From: Zygnema cylindricum
Lineage: Eukaryota; Streptophyta; Zygnematophyceae; Zygnematales; Zygnemataceae
NCBI GenBank assembly: GCA_037447655.1
Contig: JBBHKE010003519.1
Coordinates: 158,902-222,901 of the forward strand
Length of the DNA stretch: 64,000 bases
Reading direction: 5' to 3'
Shown here: one piece after another, positions 37,298 to 50,279 of the stretch
Numbering within the stretch: position 1 is the stretch's first letter
How the letters are laid out: every line of letters begins with the position of its first letter
Notes under the pieces: generated by a model
What the model was told of the DNA's origin: nothing
The model's database searches: none
The model's input: only the letters and a program-made list of their open reading frames with translations
Translations under genes and position numbers: made by a program

Positions 37298-37789
37298 TAC
37301 ACCGCGAATCGCTATTAGTGTCAATAACTCTAATTTGGGTTCTTAAAATTTTGATTTTTTTTTTCAAATAGGATACATGATTTTAATTTTTCTTTGACGT
37401 TAATTAAGGTACCGTACAAAATAGCGTAAAGCCCGAAAGTACAATAAAATCTAAATAGCGTGGTGTACGGTCGTTGTCAGACCGTACATAAATGTACCTT
37501 TTCAAGTGAAAATTTACAAAAAATGAATTAATTCAGACGCGCACGCATAGGAACGTGCGCTCAAAAAAACGGGATTAGTTCGACACGTAAACTAGTATGG
37601 CATGTACGGATATATTTATGTATAAAATCTACGGCGAATATTCCATTTTTGCTGTTCCCAAATTAGCATTAACGCCGAAATTAGATTACACCTTTTTTTT
37701 TTTTAAATCAAATTCTTAATTAGCATCAATTACGGTAAATTTTCTTCAACACTATTTAAACTTTGACACTAATATAGATTCGCAGTGTA
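37298..37789 (-). mobile_element. TA-flanked MITE, copy M8
   Basis: About 492 bp, from TACACCGCGAATCGCTATTA to TATAGATTCGCAGTGTA. It has the same orientation and position relative to RING1 as M7. Its left part differs from M7 by many changes and a deletion near 37610-37640. From about 37705 onward the two are identical. Confidence 0.85.
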
Positions 37790-40700
37790 GAGGACTGTAC
37801 TGTACTTTACTGTACCTCTGTAATTTCCGTAAAGACGTAAAACATCAACCGTTCATTTGTATGTACGTTTAGTAATTTTGTGCAAAGTCGTTTGTCGCAG
37901 TTTACGAAAATCTTGTTGAAACGCTTCCCATTGATATAGCAGATTCCCCTCCGTCTAGTATTTCTGTATAACAGTGTAAGGGACATCTAAAGTAAAAAGT
38001 TCGATCAATTTCGTACAGAAATGTTACATGTCCAAAAGCAGGCTCTGCGTCATTAGGGGTGTTCACTTTAGGGCGCGTTTCTATGTATCTCAGCACTAAA
38101 TATTTGTCGCTTAGCAAAGACTTGAAGTCTTGAAGTAGCAGCATTTCCGGTAGTGACACGCACCTCCGCCAAAGCACCCTGTCCAGCATTTACCGCACAT
38201 GAAAGCTGAAAGTACGCCACATAGTCCACCGTGTATCGCAAATGATATTTTTTTGCTACATAAATCTGCTGTTCTCCGTGCACACATGTCCAATTTTCAT
38301 TTGTAGACCGTCTTTCGGAAAGTACGCATCTCACATTTACATGGGAACCGTCCGATTAAAAATCGACGAGTGTGAACAAAGAATAAAAAATGGGTAATCA
38401 GATGCCCGAAAAAAACATTAACGAGACAGGACCGTACGGCAAAAGCGATACTGGGTTAGTGACGTGAGCACTGTTGTCAAGAAGTCGATGTACTTTTGTG
38501 ACAGGCGCGGTCACGTTACTGAATACCGTACTGCTGCCTGCCGCTGCTGAATTACCGAATACGGTTTATGGCTTGTGAGAGCTCTCCAGGAACGATTGCT
38601 TCTGATTGCTACTCTGTTGCAGTAGCAGCAGCTATGATTAGTGGCTGGGCCGACAGGATGGAGGATGGACGTATTAGCGTCTGTCTGGCGGACATTAAGA
38701 AGGAGATGCAGTGCCCTATTTGTCTTAGTACGTATATCCTTTGGCTGAGCTAAAATTAAAAGGAAATGTGTATTATATTTTTAACTTTGATATTGATTTT
38801 TGTGAATATGTTTGGTGCTTCGTCGTTGGTTCAGATAACAGACAGAAAGATATTGCTGCTGGTTATTAAAACAGGTATTATTACTCTGGAGAAACAAAAT
38901 ATTATGTGTTGATACAGGAATGTACAAATACTGTAGGTGCAAATTCAGTCTTCAACGGTTGTTAACTTTATATTGGCTGTATACATGTGATCAACATCTA
39001 AATGTATTTATGAATTTCAATATATTCTTTTGGAATTCGGACTATCATAAATCTTAGTTATTCCGATAGATAATTTGTGTTATATTTACATTGAACCATG
39101 ATAGGTTTTTGAATCTAGAATTGCTTGGTAAAGCATTTAACATTCTTGCATTAAACCAAATTAAACTTTGTTCTTTATCCTTTATTCATGCATTGTGCCT
39201 TCTTGCTGAAACAAATGCAGAACAAAGTTGTTGCAACAGATAGAACTTCTTCACGCTCATTCATGTGATATTTGACCTGACATCTTCTGAATATGGACCT
39301 TACATTCAGGTGTTATTAAAAAAACGAGAACGGTGATGGAATGTTTACACCGTTTTTGCCGCGAATGTATTGATAAGGCCATGCGGCTCGGGTAAGCATC
39401 CACGTTAATATTGTTAGCCGACATTATGTCCAGCAGCTTAATTGTTGGAGATATATAAGGATTTTTTTTCAGTAACATGATAGGAATGATGGGCGCAGGT
39501 GCATCAATTTTTGCTTTTATGTGCCACATTTTTTGTAAATGTACATCACGTAAATATTTTGCATGCTTTATTTTTCAAAGGAAAAAATACAATGCCGCTT
39601 TATAGTTGTCAATTCTGCCTTAATTTCATAACGTAGTTCTAATTATTTGATTGCCTATTTTTTTGTTTATATTTCATTTTCATGTCTCAACGAAATAATT
39701 TTACACATTTTTAAATGTCAAATTGTCAACTTCTACCTGATGCTTTTTTCATGAACGATGTATAAACGCTGTGTCCTTAATTTAAATTAATACACCCTTG
39801 TTACACACGCCTCCCTACATCATTACTATTTGTAAAAGATCCTCTATCTGTATTAAGAATAACATTTTTAGCTCCCAACACCATTTTTGTGCAATGCAAC
39901 CGGAACTTGTCAATATTGAAAACAGACGTTATAACAAAATGCTGTTCTATCGCATCTTTCATCAGCTTCTTTCAAGCAGAATTGATGTGACATTTGTAGC
40001 TTTTTGTGATCGCTATGAAGGCAAATGTGGTCCTAGTTGAGAACCGATTCTATATTTTACAATCTTATGTTTGAAAGAAATGGGTTTTGTGGCTTCAGGA
40101 ACAATGAATGCCCAGCTTGTCGAGCCCATTGTGCAAGCAGGCGTTCTCTACGAGATGACCCAAAGTTCGATAATTTAGTTGCTGCCCTCTACCCAAACCT
40201 CTCTAAATATGAAGAAGAGGTCTGTGTTATCCTGTGAGGTGACCTTAGACTTACTCATTTTTGTCTCGGCTGATGATTTGGTCCCCCCAAAGGAAAGTGT
40301 TGAGGAGTGGTCAACCAGCTGCTAAGAAAAGTTTTGTTTTTCTTTTTGGTGTCATCTTTTACGGTAGAAGTGGAATATTTAGTTAATCCCTTTGTGTGTT
40401 TTTTTCCCCTTGTGCCATTTGCAGGACGACGGTTTTGATGAAGAGGAAAGTCGGCGCAACCGACAGGTACCTTCCAATCCTTATCAGCAATATTGTGAAG
40501 TCTCTTATGTTGATCATGCTGGTGCACGGTTATCCATGTACTATTTTCTTGTAATGTTCTTATAGATGTCTCAAAGATGTTAAGCCCACTCGAGTTTCAT
40601 TGCTGGTTGCCTGAGAGTGTTGAGAAAACTTGCCTAAACGAATTCACGTGGCAAGTATTGTCCCTGCCAAAATCACTGTAATAAGTGATTCCAAGTGCAA

Positions 40701-40982
40701 TTACGCTTTATTCCTGAGTCATTTGCGGGAACTAGTTTGCACTTGTATGTCTGCTTTACACTTTATCATCATAATGATGCCTTTAAACTTCAGCCTGCTT
40801 GCCTTTATTTAAACCTGGTGCACTTGAAGCACAGCCTGAGATACTTCAAGGGATAAATTTTGTTGATTGTTGCAGATTCAGGAACGGATAACTGAGACAT
40901 TTCGCAGACAGAATGTGGCTTTATCCAAACGTCGTAGTACAGGTGGTCCTGGGGGCAAACGGAAACGGCGTCTCTCTAGAGG
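37705..40982 (+). repeat. Segmental duplication, copy 2
   Basis: Partner of 31036-34322. In this copy the sequence continues from the duplicated block into the rest of the RING1 gene, so this is the parental or intact locus. Confidence 0.95.
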
Positions 40983-43900
40983 TCTCAAGAGGGGTAGAAG
41001 CTCTATGGAAGATGAAGAGAAGGAGGATGAAGACCATGAATCTCTGCATTTTGAAGATGGACGCAAACAGGATGGGAACAAACGAATGCGAACTCCTCGT
41101 ATGGATCCGGATTTTGTGACAGAGTCGCCAGATTTCAGTCCTGGAGAGGATGAAAGTGAACCAGATACACATGCAGCAGAGGATAATGCATCGGGAGACA
41201 TTCACGGGGACAGACGTAAAGATGAACTTAGAAGAATTGCAGAAAAGCATGATGGAAACATCGGCCTAGAAGCAACTATAGGTGGTAGGAACAAACATAG
41301 ACAAGACGAGGATGCTGGAAATTCTGAGAGGGTACAAATGGGAATTGCTGCGGAAGGTTGGACACCCACAGGATTTGGAATCAATAATATGACTGCCCCT
41401 CCAAAGTGTAGCAATGCAGCACTGCTTCAGGAGGCACTGCTGTCATCTTCCGTGGAAGATAGTGAAAAGGAGGTGGGTCGTGGTTCCTTCTTGGTTCTTT
41501 ATGTTGTAAGACAGGCACGGAATGGGAAGGTTCAGTGTTGTGGGATACCAAGACATTAATGACTGGATGTTATGTGTTGGGTTGGGAAGAAGCTCAACAA
41601 GTATCTGGAGTGCATTCTAAATTGGAAAGTGGTTTGTGTTAAAGTTTGTTATTGTAAGTATTGTGTGTGTCCTAAAAACTGAGTGTGGACCGTGAATCGT
41701 TATTAGCGCTGAGGAAAATCGAGTGAGGAGTTTATTTCAGTGTTATTAATTCTAATTTAGGTACGTGTGACATGGACGAACTGGTTACCCAAACTGGCAC
41801 CGAATTACTGTTACTAACGCTAATAGTGATTCACGGTGTAATGTTGTTCACCTGAAATTCATTGTAACATGTACAAGTCAGGTTAATGTCGTTGTCAATC
41901 CTTGTTTTAATAATTATGTACGTTTTTTTTGCAGCTTGAGTTGCATATCAGGATATGTCCTGCAGATGATGGGAACATGTCAGAGGATGGAGAGGAATGC
42001 CTGCCTCCAATGGAGAGCTGCCACCTGTGTTGTCCAGGAGGCATTACTATAGGCCACTTATCTAAGGTGAGACCATCTTGCTTTCAATCTATATTTAACA
42101 GCTGTTTCACCCTTGATGAGTATCCAATTCAATTTGCATTACTAGGTACTTTTTCAATTGTTTTTGTTGATGTTGCTAACATAAAAGCATTAATTTCAAA
42201 ATGTCCTATGTCTTATGTCAGTAAAATGAACGATGAAAAGTGTGTGGGCAAAACTTGTTTGAGGCCTCGGACAATTTCTAATAGGCAGATGCTATTAAGG
42301 TATTGAACATTGTTGATATTGGTACCAATTCCTTACCATATGTTCTAGTTTGCCCATAATTGATGTGTACTCTTTTGGGAGTTAACAATAATTGATATAT
42401 CGTATCACCGATTGTTGCAATTATTCAATATCGATGTTGCGATATCATTGATATGGGTACCTTTATTTCCGTACTCTTCAAACGTTTCTTTCTACGCCAT
42501 CGAGGCTGAAAAAGTTTCCCAGTACGGTACGCTTCACTATGCGGTATTGTAATGAATTTTTGCCAGACATTTGACTTTGTACTTTGATTATTATATTCCC
42601 ACGTTTGTACGCAAAATTTTGGGCCAATCAAGTGTCCGGTGAAGTTTTGGCGAGATTTGGTCTGCCTGGTAAAGATTTACGTATGGTGGATCATACGATC
42701 ATCGAGATTATTGTCAGTTATCGAATTATCGACATTTTTTGGCCAGCTCGTTAGATATCATTTTTTTAAGGTCGGGGTATCGGTAATTTCCGATAACCCA
42801 AAGTATCGACCTTGAATTTGTTGGATACAGACTATTACTACTATTTATGCTTATAAGTGTGGAAAACAAATTATGTTATTTTCAGAAGCCTATACCCATA
42901 ATGGATGAATTTGTAGCCCGATTCAAAAAAAAATTCATGACAAATATGCGAACAAAAAAAACAAAAAGTGAGATTTCTATGATATGATTTTTTTGCTGTT
43001 ATGAGTGGCTATTTGTACATGCGTAATTACATGTAGATGTTTTATCAAGTGTTACATTGACGGGAAAGCCGTAATAAATACCCGCCACATGAGGCTTACT
43101 TCTGTTTATTTCCTCATTAGATAGCTAGCCCAGTAATGATCTGGTATGTGGATGTTTGGCCACACTAACTTACGGCCAATGGAACTTTGCCATGTTGTAA
43201 CAAAATGTCGATGTTAGACTTATATTCCATGTAGATATTTCCAAAAGCTAATGGCACTTTAAATTGGTGTTTCAATACTGGAAACATGTGCCAGATGTAT
43301 TTCTGCCAATAGATTTTTTAAATCGTACAAATGTATTTTTGCTACCCTAAAACAAGGTACGACAGAATTATGAGTTCCACAAAAGGTTGTGACTGGATCT
43401 CTGGAAAGAGTACCGTCCTCTTGTTGTTTTTTGCCATGATTATTTGTCGCTGTAAAAGCATTTCTGATAATTTCTATCGCGATTTCTTAGCCAATATCTC
43501 CTCTTACGTTCCGTGTATCGTAGTTATCCATTTAATTTTCTAAGCTTAAAAAGTCATAAATTTGTTATCGGTAGACAAAACTGATATATAGCACTACTGA
43601 TTCGACTTGTTCGAGACCTCTTCACATTTCCTTGACTTGAAGTGACTTTGTCTCATTGTCTTACGAAATCGAAGATTCGTTGGGTGTGCACAGTTTTTAC
43701 ACTCTTCCTTGTCGTTAGATCCTGCCGATGAATTGGAGCTTCTTTTGCCGACCGTCGATCCCGTGGATCTTGACGGGCAAAAAAATCGTTTTTTGTCATC
43801 TTCTGCCGTGATCCTTTTGCAAAGCTTAACTCTCAGCGAAATTGCGATGTCAAAATGGAGACTATGTGGCGATCCAGTGAGTTTTTAATACCCACATTTA

Positions 43901-44302
43901 CTTTTCAGTTGCACTTTTAGTAGGGAAATTTCTTAGCTCATTCGCATCTTCACATTTATGATTTATCCTGCAAATGTATGACACATACATTTGATTCTCA
44001 ATATTACCAGATACTGGAATTAGGGCTAGATGATGTTTTAAGAAAATGTTACTGTTGTTAATATGCATAGTTGTTGATATATTGCTTAAAAGAAAAGTTT
44101 TCGATGGTTCTTGCCATCACTAGTTGGTTTTACAATGATTATCATTTGATGACCACTATCCATGGATCTATGTACTTCATTATTTCATTTATGTCACGTG
44201 ATTATATTGTCAGTTTCTTGGAATCCGTAAACATCACGGATCTATATACTGAGAGAACATGTCTGAGCTATGCAGGTCCTTCTATATCGCTTGAAGCCCT
44301 GA
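38568..44302 (+). CDS. RING1: RING1-type Polycomb E3 ubiquitin ligase, complete
   Basis: Eight exons with fully consistent phases: 38568-38727, 39310-39391, 40099-40219, 40425-40466, 40876-41472, 41935-42066, 43694-43876 and 44276-44302. They give 447 residues. Residues 49-88 form a C3HC4 RING finger with all ligands (C49, C52, C65, H67, C70, C73, C85, C88). It is followed by CASRRSLRDDPKFDNLVAAL, a hallmark of plant RING1 proteins. The middle holds a basic KRKRRLSRGLKRGR patch and an acidic, Ser/Asp-rich linker. Residues 335-447 form a RAWUL ubiquitin-like domain (LELHIRICP, CHLCCPGGITIGHLSK, DPADELELLLP, VILLQSLTLSEI, VLLYRLKP at the very end). RING1 works in the nucleus in Polycomb repressive complex 1, with a BMI1-like partner, to monoubiquitinate histone H2A. 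Intron 5 contains MITE M9. The last exon is only nine codons, but it completes the RAWUL strand and supplies the stop. Confidence 0.95.
41688..41840. mobile_element. TA-flanked MITE, copy M9, in RING1 intron 5
   Basis: About 153 bp, from ACCGTGAATCGTTATTAGCG to CGCTAATAGTGATTCACGGT followed by GTA. It is absent from RING1 copy 1, which is truncated before this intron. Confidence 0.75.
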
Positions 44303-44490
44303 TTTAAACCTGTATATTAACGTCGAGCCATCAAATGGGTAGTATAGAGTACAACAGAAGTTAACTCTAATCCTTAGTTTGTAGTAGTTCTTTCCACCCG
44401 TTATTTGTTAATTCTGCCTTCTTCTTCAACAAAGTTTGAAATCCGCAAAAAGTTCATTTCAATTTGTTTGAAATAAGCGCTTCTGTTTCG

Positions 44491-44625
44491 TGATCGTTTT
44501 ATGATCATTTTATGATCGTTTTATGATCGTTTTATGATCGTTTATGATCGTTTTATGATCGTTTATGATCGTTTATGATCGTTTCTGATCGTTTTCTGAT
44601 CGTTTTATGATCGTTTTCTGATCAG
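44491..44625. repeat. TGATCGTTTTA tandem repeat
   Basis: About 12 copies of TGATCGTTTTA or TGATCGTTTA, each carrying a GATC site. It lies downstream of the RING1 stop codon, possibly in or near the 3' untranslated region. Confidence 0.95.
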
Positions 44626-45346
44626 AGGTTTCTACCTGTGTCCATTTTATGATCGTAGGTTAGTGCCTGCGTTTAATTCGTAAAATAGCAAGTTGTAGTG
44701 CTGTCACAATGTATTTGAGGCAAATCAGTTATTTAGGAGTTGATAAAAAGTAGATTGTAGTTTAAATTAGTGTGCATCTCTTTGTGTTCATTTTGTGTTC
44801 ATTTTGTGCTTGACCTCATTTGTTGGTGTTACTATGTTTTTGCTTAACTAAATGCAGTGGAAAGAAATAGGAAAGTTATCATATGGCTGATGGAAGTGCA
44901 AAATTAGTGTTGACCTGTTGTTTTGCTTATTGATATTTGCCTGTTTTTGCAAAGTAAATGTATGTTACAATCGCTTTGTAGTACTAAGAAGCTACAGTTG
45001 GTTTCAACCTAACAACATTTTTTAGGTACTCAATATTGCTTACATGGTGCTAATATCAACAATTAGCTTTAGGCAAAAATACCAATTGAAAGTTAGGCAA
45101 AAAATAATGGTGCTTTTGTACAAAATATAACAGTGTCTTTGCACTATATTCAGCTCTATTGTGCACACTTGTTTATGAAATTCAACTATCTAAGATTCTG
45201 TCTTTAGTAACAGGTGCACTTTCCACATTTTCTTCGCTATGTGGACAAAATAGTCATCATCCTCATCATAGCAAATTGTGAGAAAGAGACAGGAAGCTCA
45301 AAAGCCAAAATCACAATGCAATGGTCCTCGTCCTCTGAACGAAAAC

Positions 45347-45562
45347 TACACTACTGATCGTTATGTGTTAAAAAACAAATGTCCCTTATAACATCTTTCC
45401 TTCATGCACACTTGTCGGATTGTCAATCTGATGACTGCTATTGAAAGGCAATATTTTCCCTTCCTATCAGTCTCTCTGATTGACGATCCGTCAAGTATGC
45501 ACGGATAAAAGATGTTTAAAGCGACGAAAAACCTTTCGACACTAGTAACGATTTGCGGTGTA
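45347..45562. mobile_element. TA-flanked MITE, copy M10
   Basis: About 216 bp. The left end is TACACTACTGATCGTTATGT and the right end is CACTAGTAACGATTTGCGGT followed by GTA. A worn member of the family. Confidence 0.65.
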
Positions 45563-48447
45563 AGTAGTCTTCGAAATGTTACCGCGTAATGACTCCCGTT
45601 TCATTGCTTGGGTTCCCACTCAACCTCTTCTATTCGCCCAAACAATTGTGGATCCCAAACTTCGACAGGTGTGCGACACCTGGATTCCCACTGGATCCAA
45701 AGTGAGTGTAAGACAACATTATTTTTTCGAAAGTAGTGCACAGAGACCAAATTTCAGCCACTAGAAAATCGACCACAACGAAGAACTCTTGTATCGAGTA
45801 GCACAAACACATAAACGTCAACGTGTAAAACTTTGACTAAAGACAATCACATTGCTGCCAGCCGACGGCCCTTAGAATGGGGAACATCCTCACTTCCTCC
45901 ACTTGGATGTCAAAATAAGCTCTCCTACAATATGCAACTCATACTGGTACCACTCTTCTCCATCTCCAAAATGTTTTCTCCAACGTTTAATACCAAACAA
46001 TGAATGAAACACAAAAACTGCAAATAGCCGCCATGAGAGAAGCAGGGGGAAATCAGAGACGAAATCTACTCATCAATCCAACAAATAAAAAAACCGAAAA
46101 ACATGAGCCAAGCCCTAACCATAGTCTTAACTATGACTTCTGGAATACAACAAATCTAATAATTCTGAGAGAACTTATTGCCATTAACATTACACCGCAA
46201 ATTAATAGAGAAGCAAGATCTAGAGACGGTTTCCAAGCCTCAAAACTTCACTTTTTTCTCGATAAAAAATGACTTATATGATTATCAGTTGAGAAACAAA
46301 CCCAATTTTCCAAACGTTTCCACCCTCGTTGCGACTTTGGGCCTAAAGCCCTTCCCGACCCGTACCATGGAGATAGATGGTTGCGGGGTAACAATCCTCG
46401 CATAGTATTTAGTAAAGTACTAATCTAACAAAAGTAGGTTATGACAATGATCTGATTCAAGGAAAACCTCAAAAGCTTGAAAGTGTGTTGCATATCGCTC
46501 TATTGCCAAATAAACCATAAGATTATCCATTAAACTTTGCCATTGAGGATCCCAATGGGGCTACCAGAAAGGGTTTCGCTTTCCCATGTTTATACTTGCT
46601 TGCAGTGGATCAACAGCTTTCGATAAAATACGAGAGGAAAATTAAAAGAGTTTCTAATTAAATTGGGAGTTAAAGAGTTAAGTTAGTTGAGTTGAATTTA
46701 ATTGTTTGTTTGTTTACTCTTTCCATGACGAACCGACTCGAATACGTGAGAAACATGTGAGACACCATACTCTATATACTGAGTCCGTGTGTCAAAATAT
46801 TAATTGAACAGAACGCAGTGGTACATCCCTATGCGCCTCATGTACTCGAGATTTATGATGCAAAAAAGGGGTAGATCAAAAAGTTCACCTAACCAGTTGA
46901 TTGGGCATATTTTTGATGAGCTTGCTTCCCTCCACGTTCAGTTTTTCAGTTTTTTCTTTGTTGTCCGCCTGTTTCGTTCCCATGCACTCAGATGGTTTAC
47001 CATTGTACATCCTTAACGAAGTCTTCCCGAGAAGTATCCCTCAAATTGTGCAATTTGTCAAAATGTATTTAGCCACACTGAATATGATATCGCTCATCTG
47101 GGATTTGCTGTTGATGTCTCCTTGGAACTCATCACTGCAATGTATGAAACCCCTGTTGTATAAACTGTTGTATACTACTGTTTCATAGTTGTAATTCATA
47201 AGCTTGAACCGCGCAACGGTAAATTTTCTGAGTACATGGAAACAAAAGAAACGAAAGCTAAAAGAAATCAGAAAATTCACACAAAAACAAAAAATAATCC
47301 AAAAATTCAAGACACTGACGGACTTCACTGGTATATTCTCTGGCGTAACTAAACACAACCTTTATCAATTCCTTGACACAAACAAAATCACCTCTTTCAA
47401 TCAGAAATTCAGAGCAGTATTATGAAGACGAAATTGAAATCAGTGTTCTCGTTACAATTGTTTCTTAACTCTTCACTACCACACATGTACCTGTTACACA
47501 AGTCTGATTTGGAAAGACAGTCTGATTTTTTATGAGTTTTGTTTGGATTTTGTCACGGGTTTTTTCTAAAGAGTCTATTTAGTTTTTTTTAAGTTTTCCA
47601 GAGAAATTAATTTTTTTTTTTGGTTTTTTAAGCTTTTTGGAGTTTTTCTGACTTTCAGTAACTTGTTTTTGGCGTTTTTACGAGTATTTTTGGTGGAGAT
47701 GCAACTTGGGAAGGTTTAAACCTTTGAGGGGTTTACGGCTGTCGCAGGAATAGGGGTTAAAAAAAATTGCGGTTTCGGAATTTAAGGTTTGATTGAGAGC
47801 TGCATGGTTCCAAAGGTTTGGGATTTGGAGATATTGGGGGTTGGGGAGGAGGGAGAGAGTGGAAGACATCTCAACTATCTGTTTCAACTGCGTCATGAAT
47901 ATAACAGAGGAGTAACATACAAAACTCTGTCAAATCATCTTAAAAATGATTCTACTTCACAACACCTGTGCAACAGTCTAGCAATTATCTCCCAGCTCAG
48001 CCATCCGCCAGCCATTGGCCAGTCCGCCCATCAACTATCCCCTCTGACTCTGTTCCTAACAGGTCACCTTCCTAAACAGGTAAGCTTCACTAAACCTTGT
48101 CCCATTAAACTCATGCTATCTTCTCAGAAATCTCCAGCTACCTTAGAAACAACATTCCAAACCCGCATCACATGATCACTCTACCGCCTGGTCCTATATA
48201 CCTAGTAACAACCAAAATTGATCCCCTCACCTACCTACATCTATTTTAGCTTTACACATTCCAAACTTTGACATCTAGATGGCTTGCATTGACCATCAAA
48301 TAACACTGGCCACAGTAAATCTCTTCCAACATCTGATGTACCTGAAGCTCTATCACTTCCTCATGAACATTTACCTCAAGATAACCATATACACATATTG
48401 TTGACACAAAGAGTTGCCAGAGAAAAGCTGCAAATGACAGTACATCG

Positions 48448-50279
48448 TTACTTTTGTGAGGCCGCAATTGACTCATCCACCTTCTCGGCAGATTGTGTAG
48501 AAGACTTGTCCTTATTAAAATTGAACATTTTTTTTAATGCCCGATCCATGAACTCTTCTGCCTTTGCCCGTTTGCTAATCTTTTCCTCTGAATTCTCATT
48601 TTTGTCGCCTGGAGTTTCTTCCAAGACGTCATACGGGTTGGTCTTCTCTATTGATGGTTCTACCTCTGGTTTTACATCTTTTGCGACTTTATGAGGAGAC
48701 TCCCAATCCGATTCCTGTGAAACCTGCTTGCTCACAAAGAAGATATGCATGTTAATAGTGTGATTATTTAGGAAGCTTTCGACTGTGTTCTTCATGGTAT
48801 AACCTGCTTATACTGTGGCTTACCACTGAAGGTTGACCACAAAAACATATCACGTTTGGCTCTTACACACTTCTGGCAGAAATAAGCCACCTTTCACACT
48901 CTCAACTACTTAAATCCAAGTGGTTGGACAATACTCACCTCAAGTCTTGCTTCACGAAGAGTTTCCTCAATAAGTGAATTGGCAACCATTTCTGGATCCT
49001 GTTAGAAAGCGACCAGACAAAAAAAATCACTGGTTGCATGAGCAATGACGTCAATTGAAACTACAACTTTTCCAGAGTGGGCGTGGTTGATAAATTAATT
49101 GAATGCTAATACTTCGTTCGACTCGCATAGAACAACATTACATTCAAAGCTGCTTGGACTACAGCAACCAGGTAAGATATGGCAAAATGGTGATGGCCAC
49201 ATGGCATACCTGACGGGGACGCTTTGGTGATAAGTTTTCCTCCACAGCTTCAACAGCATCAGCCTCACGACCATGGACGTGACCACTTTTGGTAGATAAT
49301 AGCTGATCATCTGTGGACAAAACTGCCTCAAAAGTTAGAAATTATATAATCTCTACCATATACATATGGATTATATGATCTCATTATATATGACAACCAA
49401 GTCTAACTGTACAACATTGAGAAACATTCACATTGGAAGTTCAAAGGATAAAAAGTTAACGTCACCAATCGTCTCTCATCGTACAGTCTGTCTATTTACA
49501 TACCAGGGTCCTTAGAAGCATCCTCGTCCTCATTACGCTTCTGTTGTCGCACTGATGGTTTCTGATGGCATCCAAAACATAATCCAAAACATACAGGTAT
49601 ATCAAACAAAGTGAATATGAATCACTTTTATTATATATGCCAACATACATACGAAACAAATCCAGGACACAACACACTTGCTATTCATGTAATCCAAGCT
49701 AATGATCGATGCCTATAGTTAAGGCATGTCAAACCTCATTTTGTGAGCATTCATGATATATACACCAGGCCCGTACGTGCAATTATACACCATAGTCACC
49801 TCAATTGTAATTTTATGCCAGTTAACAGTAATTAATAGATTCCATGTACTTCAGCAAAGTAGCAGCCACAAAAGGCATAATGAAACACAAAGTACCAGTG
49901 ATAACATAACAAAATATAACACGTCAGATTGCATGAAAATAATGATAAACACGGAGATACCAGAACTTACAAATGTAGCACAATACTTAGTCAGCTTAAG
50001 TAATGGAAAAGAAACAGAAAATCCTTCATAAAAAGAACTAAAAAACTGCAGTGCTATAAAGAGTACTGGAACCTTGAAATTAGCAAGAATCAATACCTTC
50101 AGGAATCCAAGGGCATGTGCACCAATGAGGAGAGGCACGACCAGAGGCGCGATTGCCAGGGTAATGATCATAAAAATGGGTATCAGTGGAAGTACAACAG
50201 GAATTGTAGCGCACGCTATCATAACCTTTGCACAGCTCCATACAGAAATGCAAGCATGACCTGCAGAATCCTGCGGCAT
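48448..50279 (-). CDS. Small membrane protein of unknown function
   Basis: Model of 225 residues from five exons: 50097-50279, 49504-49561, 49210-49310, 48939-48998 and 48448-48723. Phases fit throughout. The start is the first ATG of the exon (MPQDSAGHAC). Residues about 19-59 are strongly hydrophobic with central prolines, enough for two membrane helices. The remaining 165 residues are charged and probably cytosolic: KPSVRQQKRNEDEDASKD, SLIEETLREARLE, SKRAKAEEFMDRALKKMF, with a likely helical C-terminus. I do not recognise the family. Its build, an N-terminal hairpin anchor plus acidic tail, suggests a membrane-tethered adaptor, but that is a guess. A small extra exon in the 535-base first intron cannot be excluded. 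Confidence 0.7.

Larger units (their letters stand above)
44303..48447. other. Intergenic between RING1 and membrane-protein gene
   Basis: No exon is recognised. It contains a short tandem repeat and MITE M10. Near 46900-47020 is a stretch like that near 8940-9030 (shared GATGGTTTACCA word). A 128-codon plus-strand frame near 47789 is unsupported. Confidence 0.45.

Noticed and set aside
42067-42306. Read-through of RING1 exon 6 as the C-terminus
   Set aside because: A strong GTGAGA donor follows HLSK, and in-phase downstream exons at 43694 and 44276 complete the RAWUL domain and supply a stop.
43731-43876. Shorter form of RING1 exon 7 beginning after GTCGTTAG
   Set aside because: Its phase does not fit exon 6. 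The acceptor at 43693 (GTGCACAG) gives the right phase and adds FLHSSLSL, which suits the domain.
47789-48175. 128-codon plus-strand frame
   Set aside because: It lies in the 3' flank of the membrane-protein gene, with no splice context, no domain and ordinary noncoding composition.
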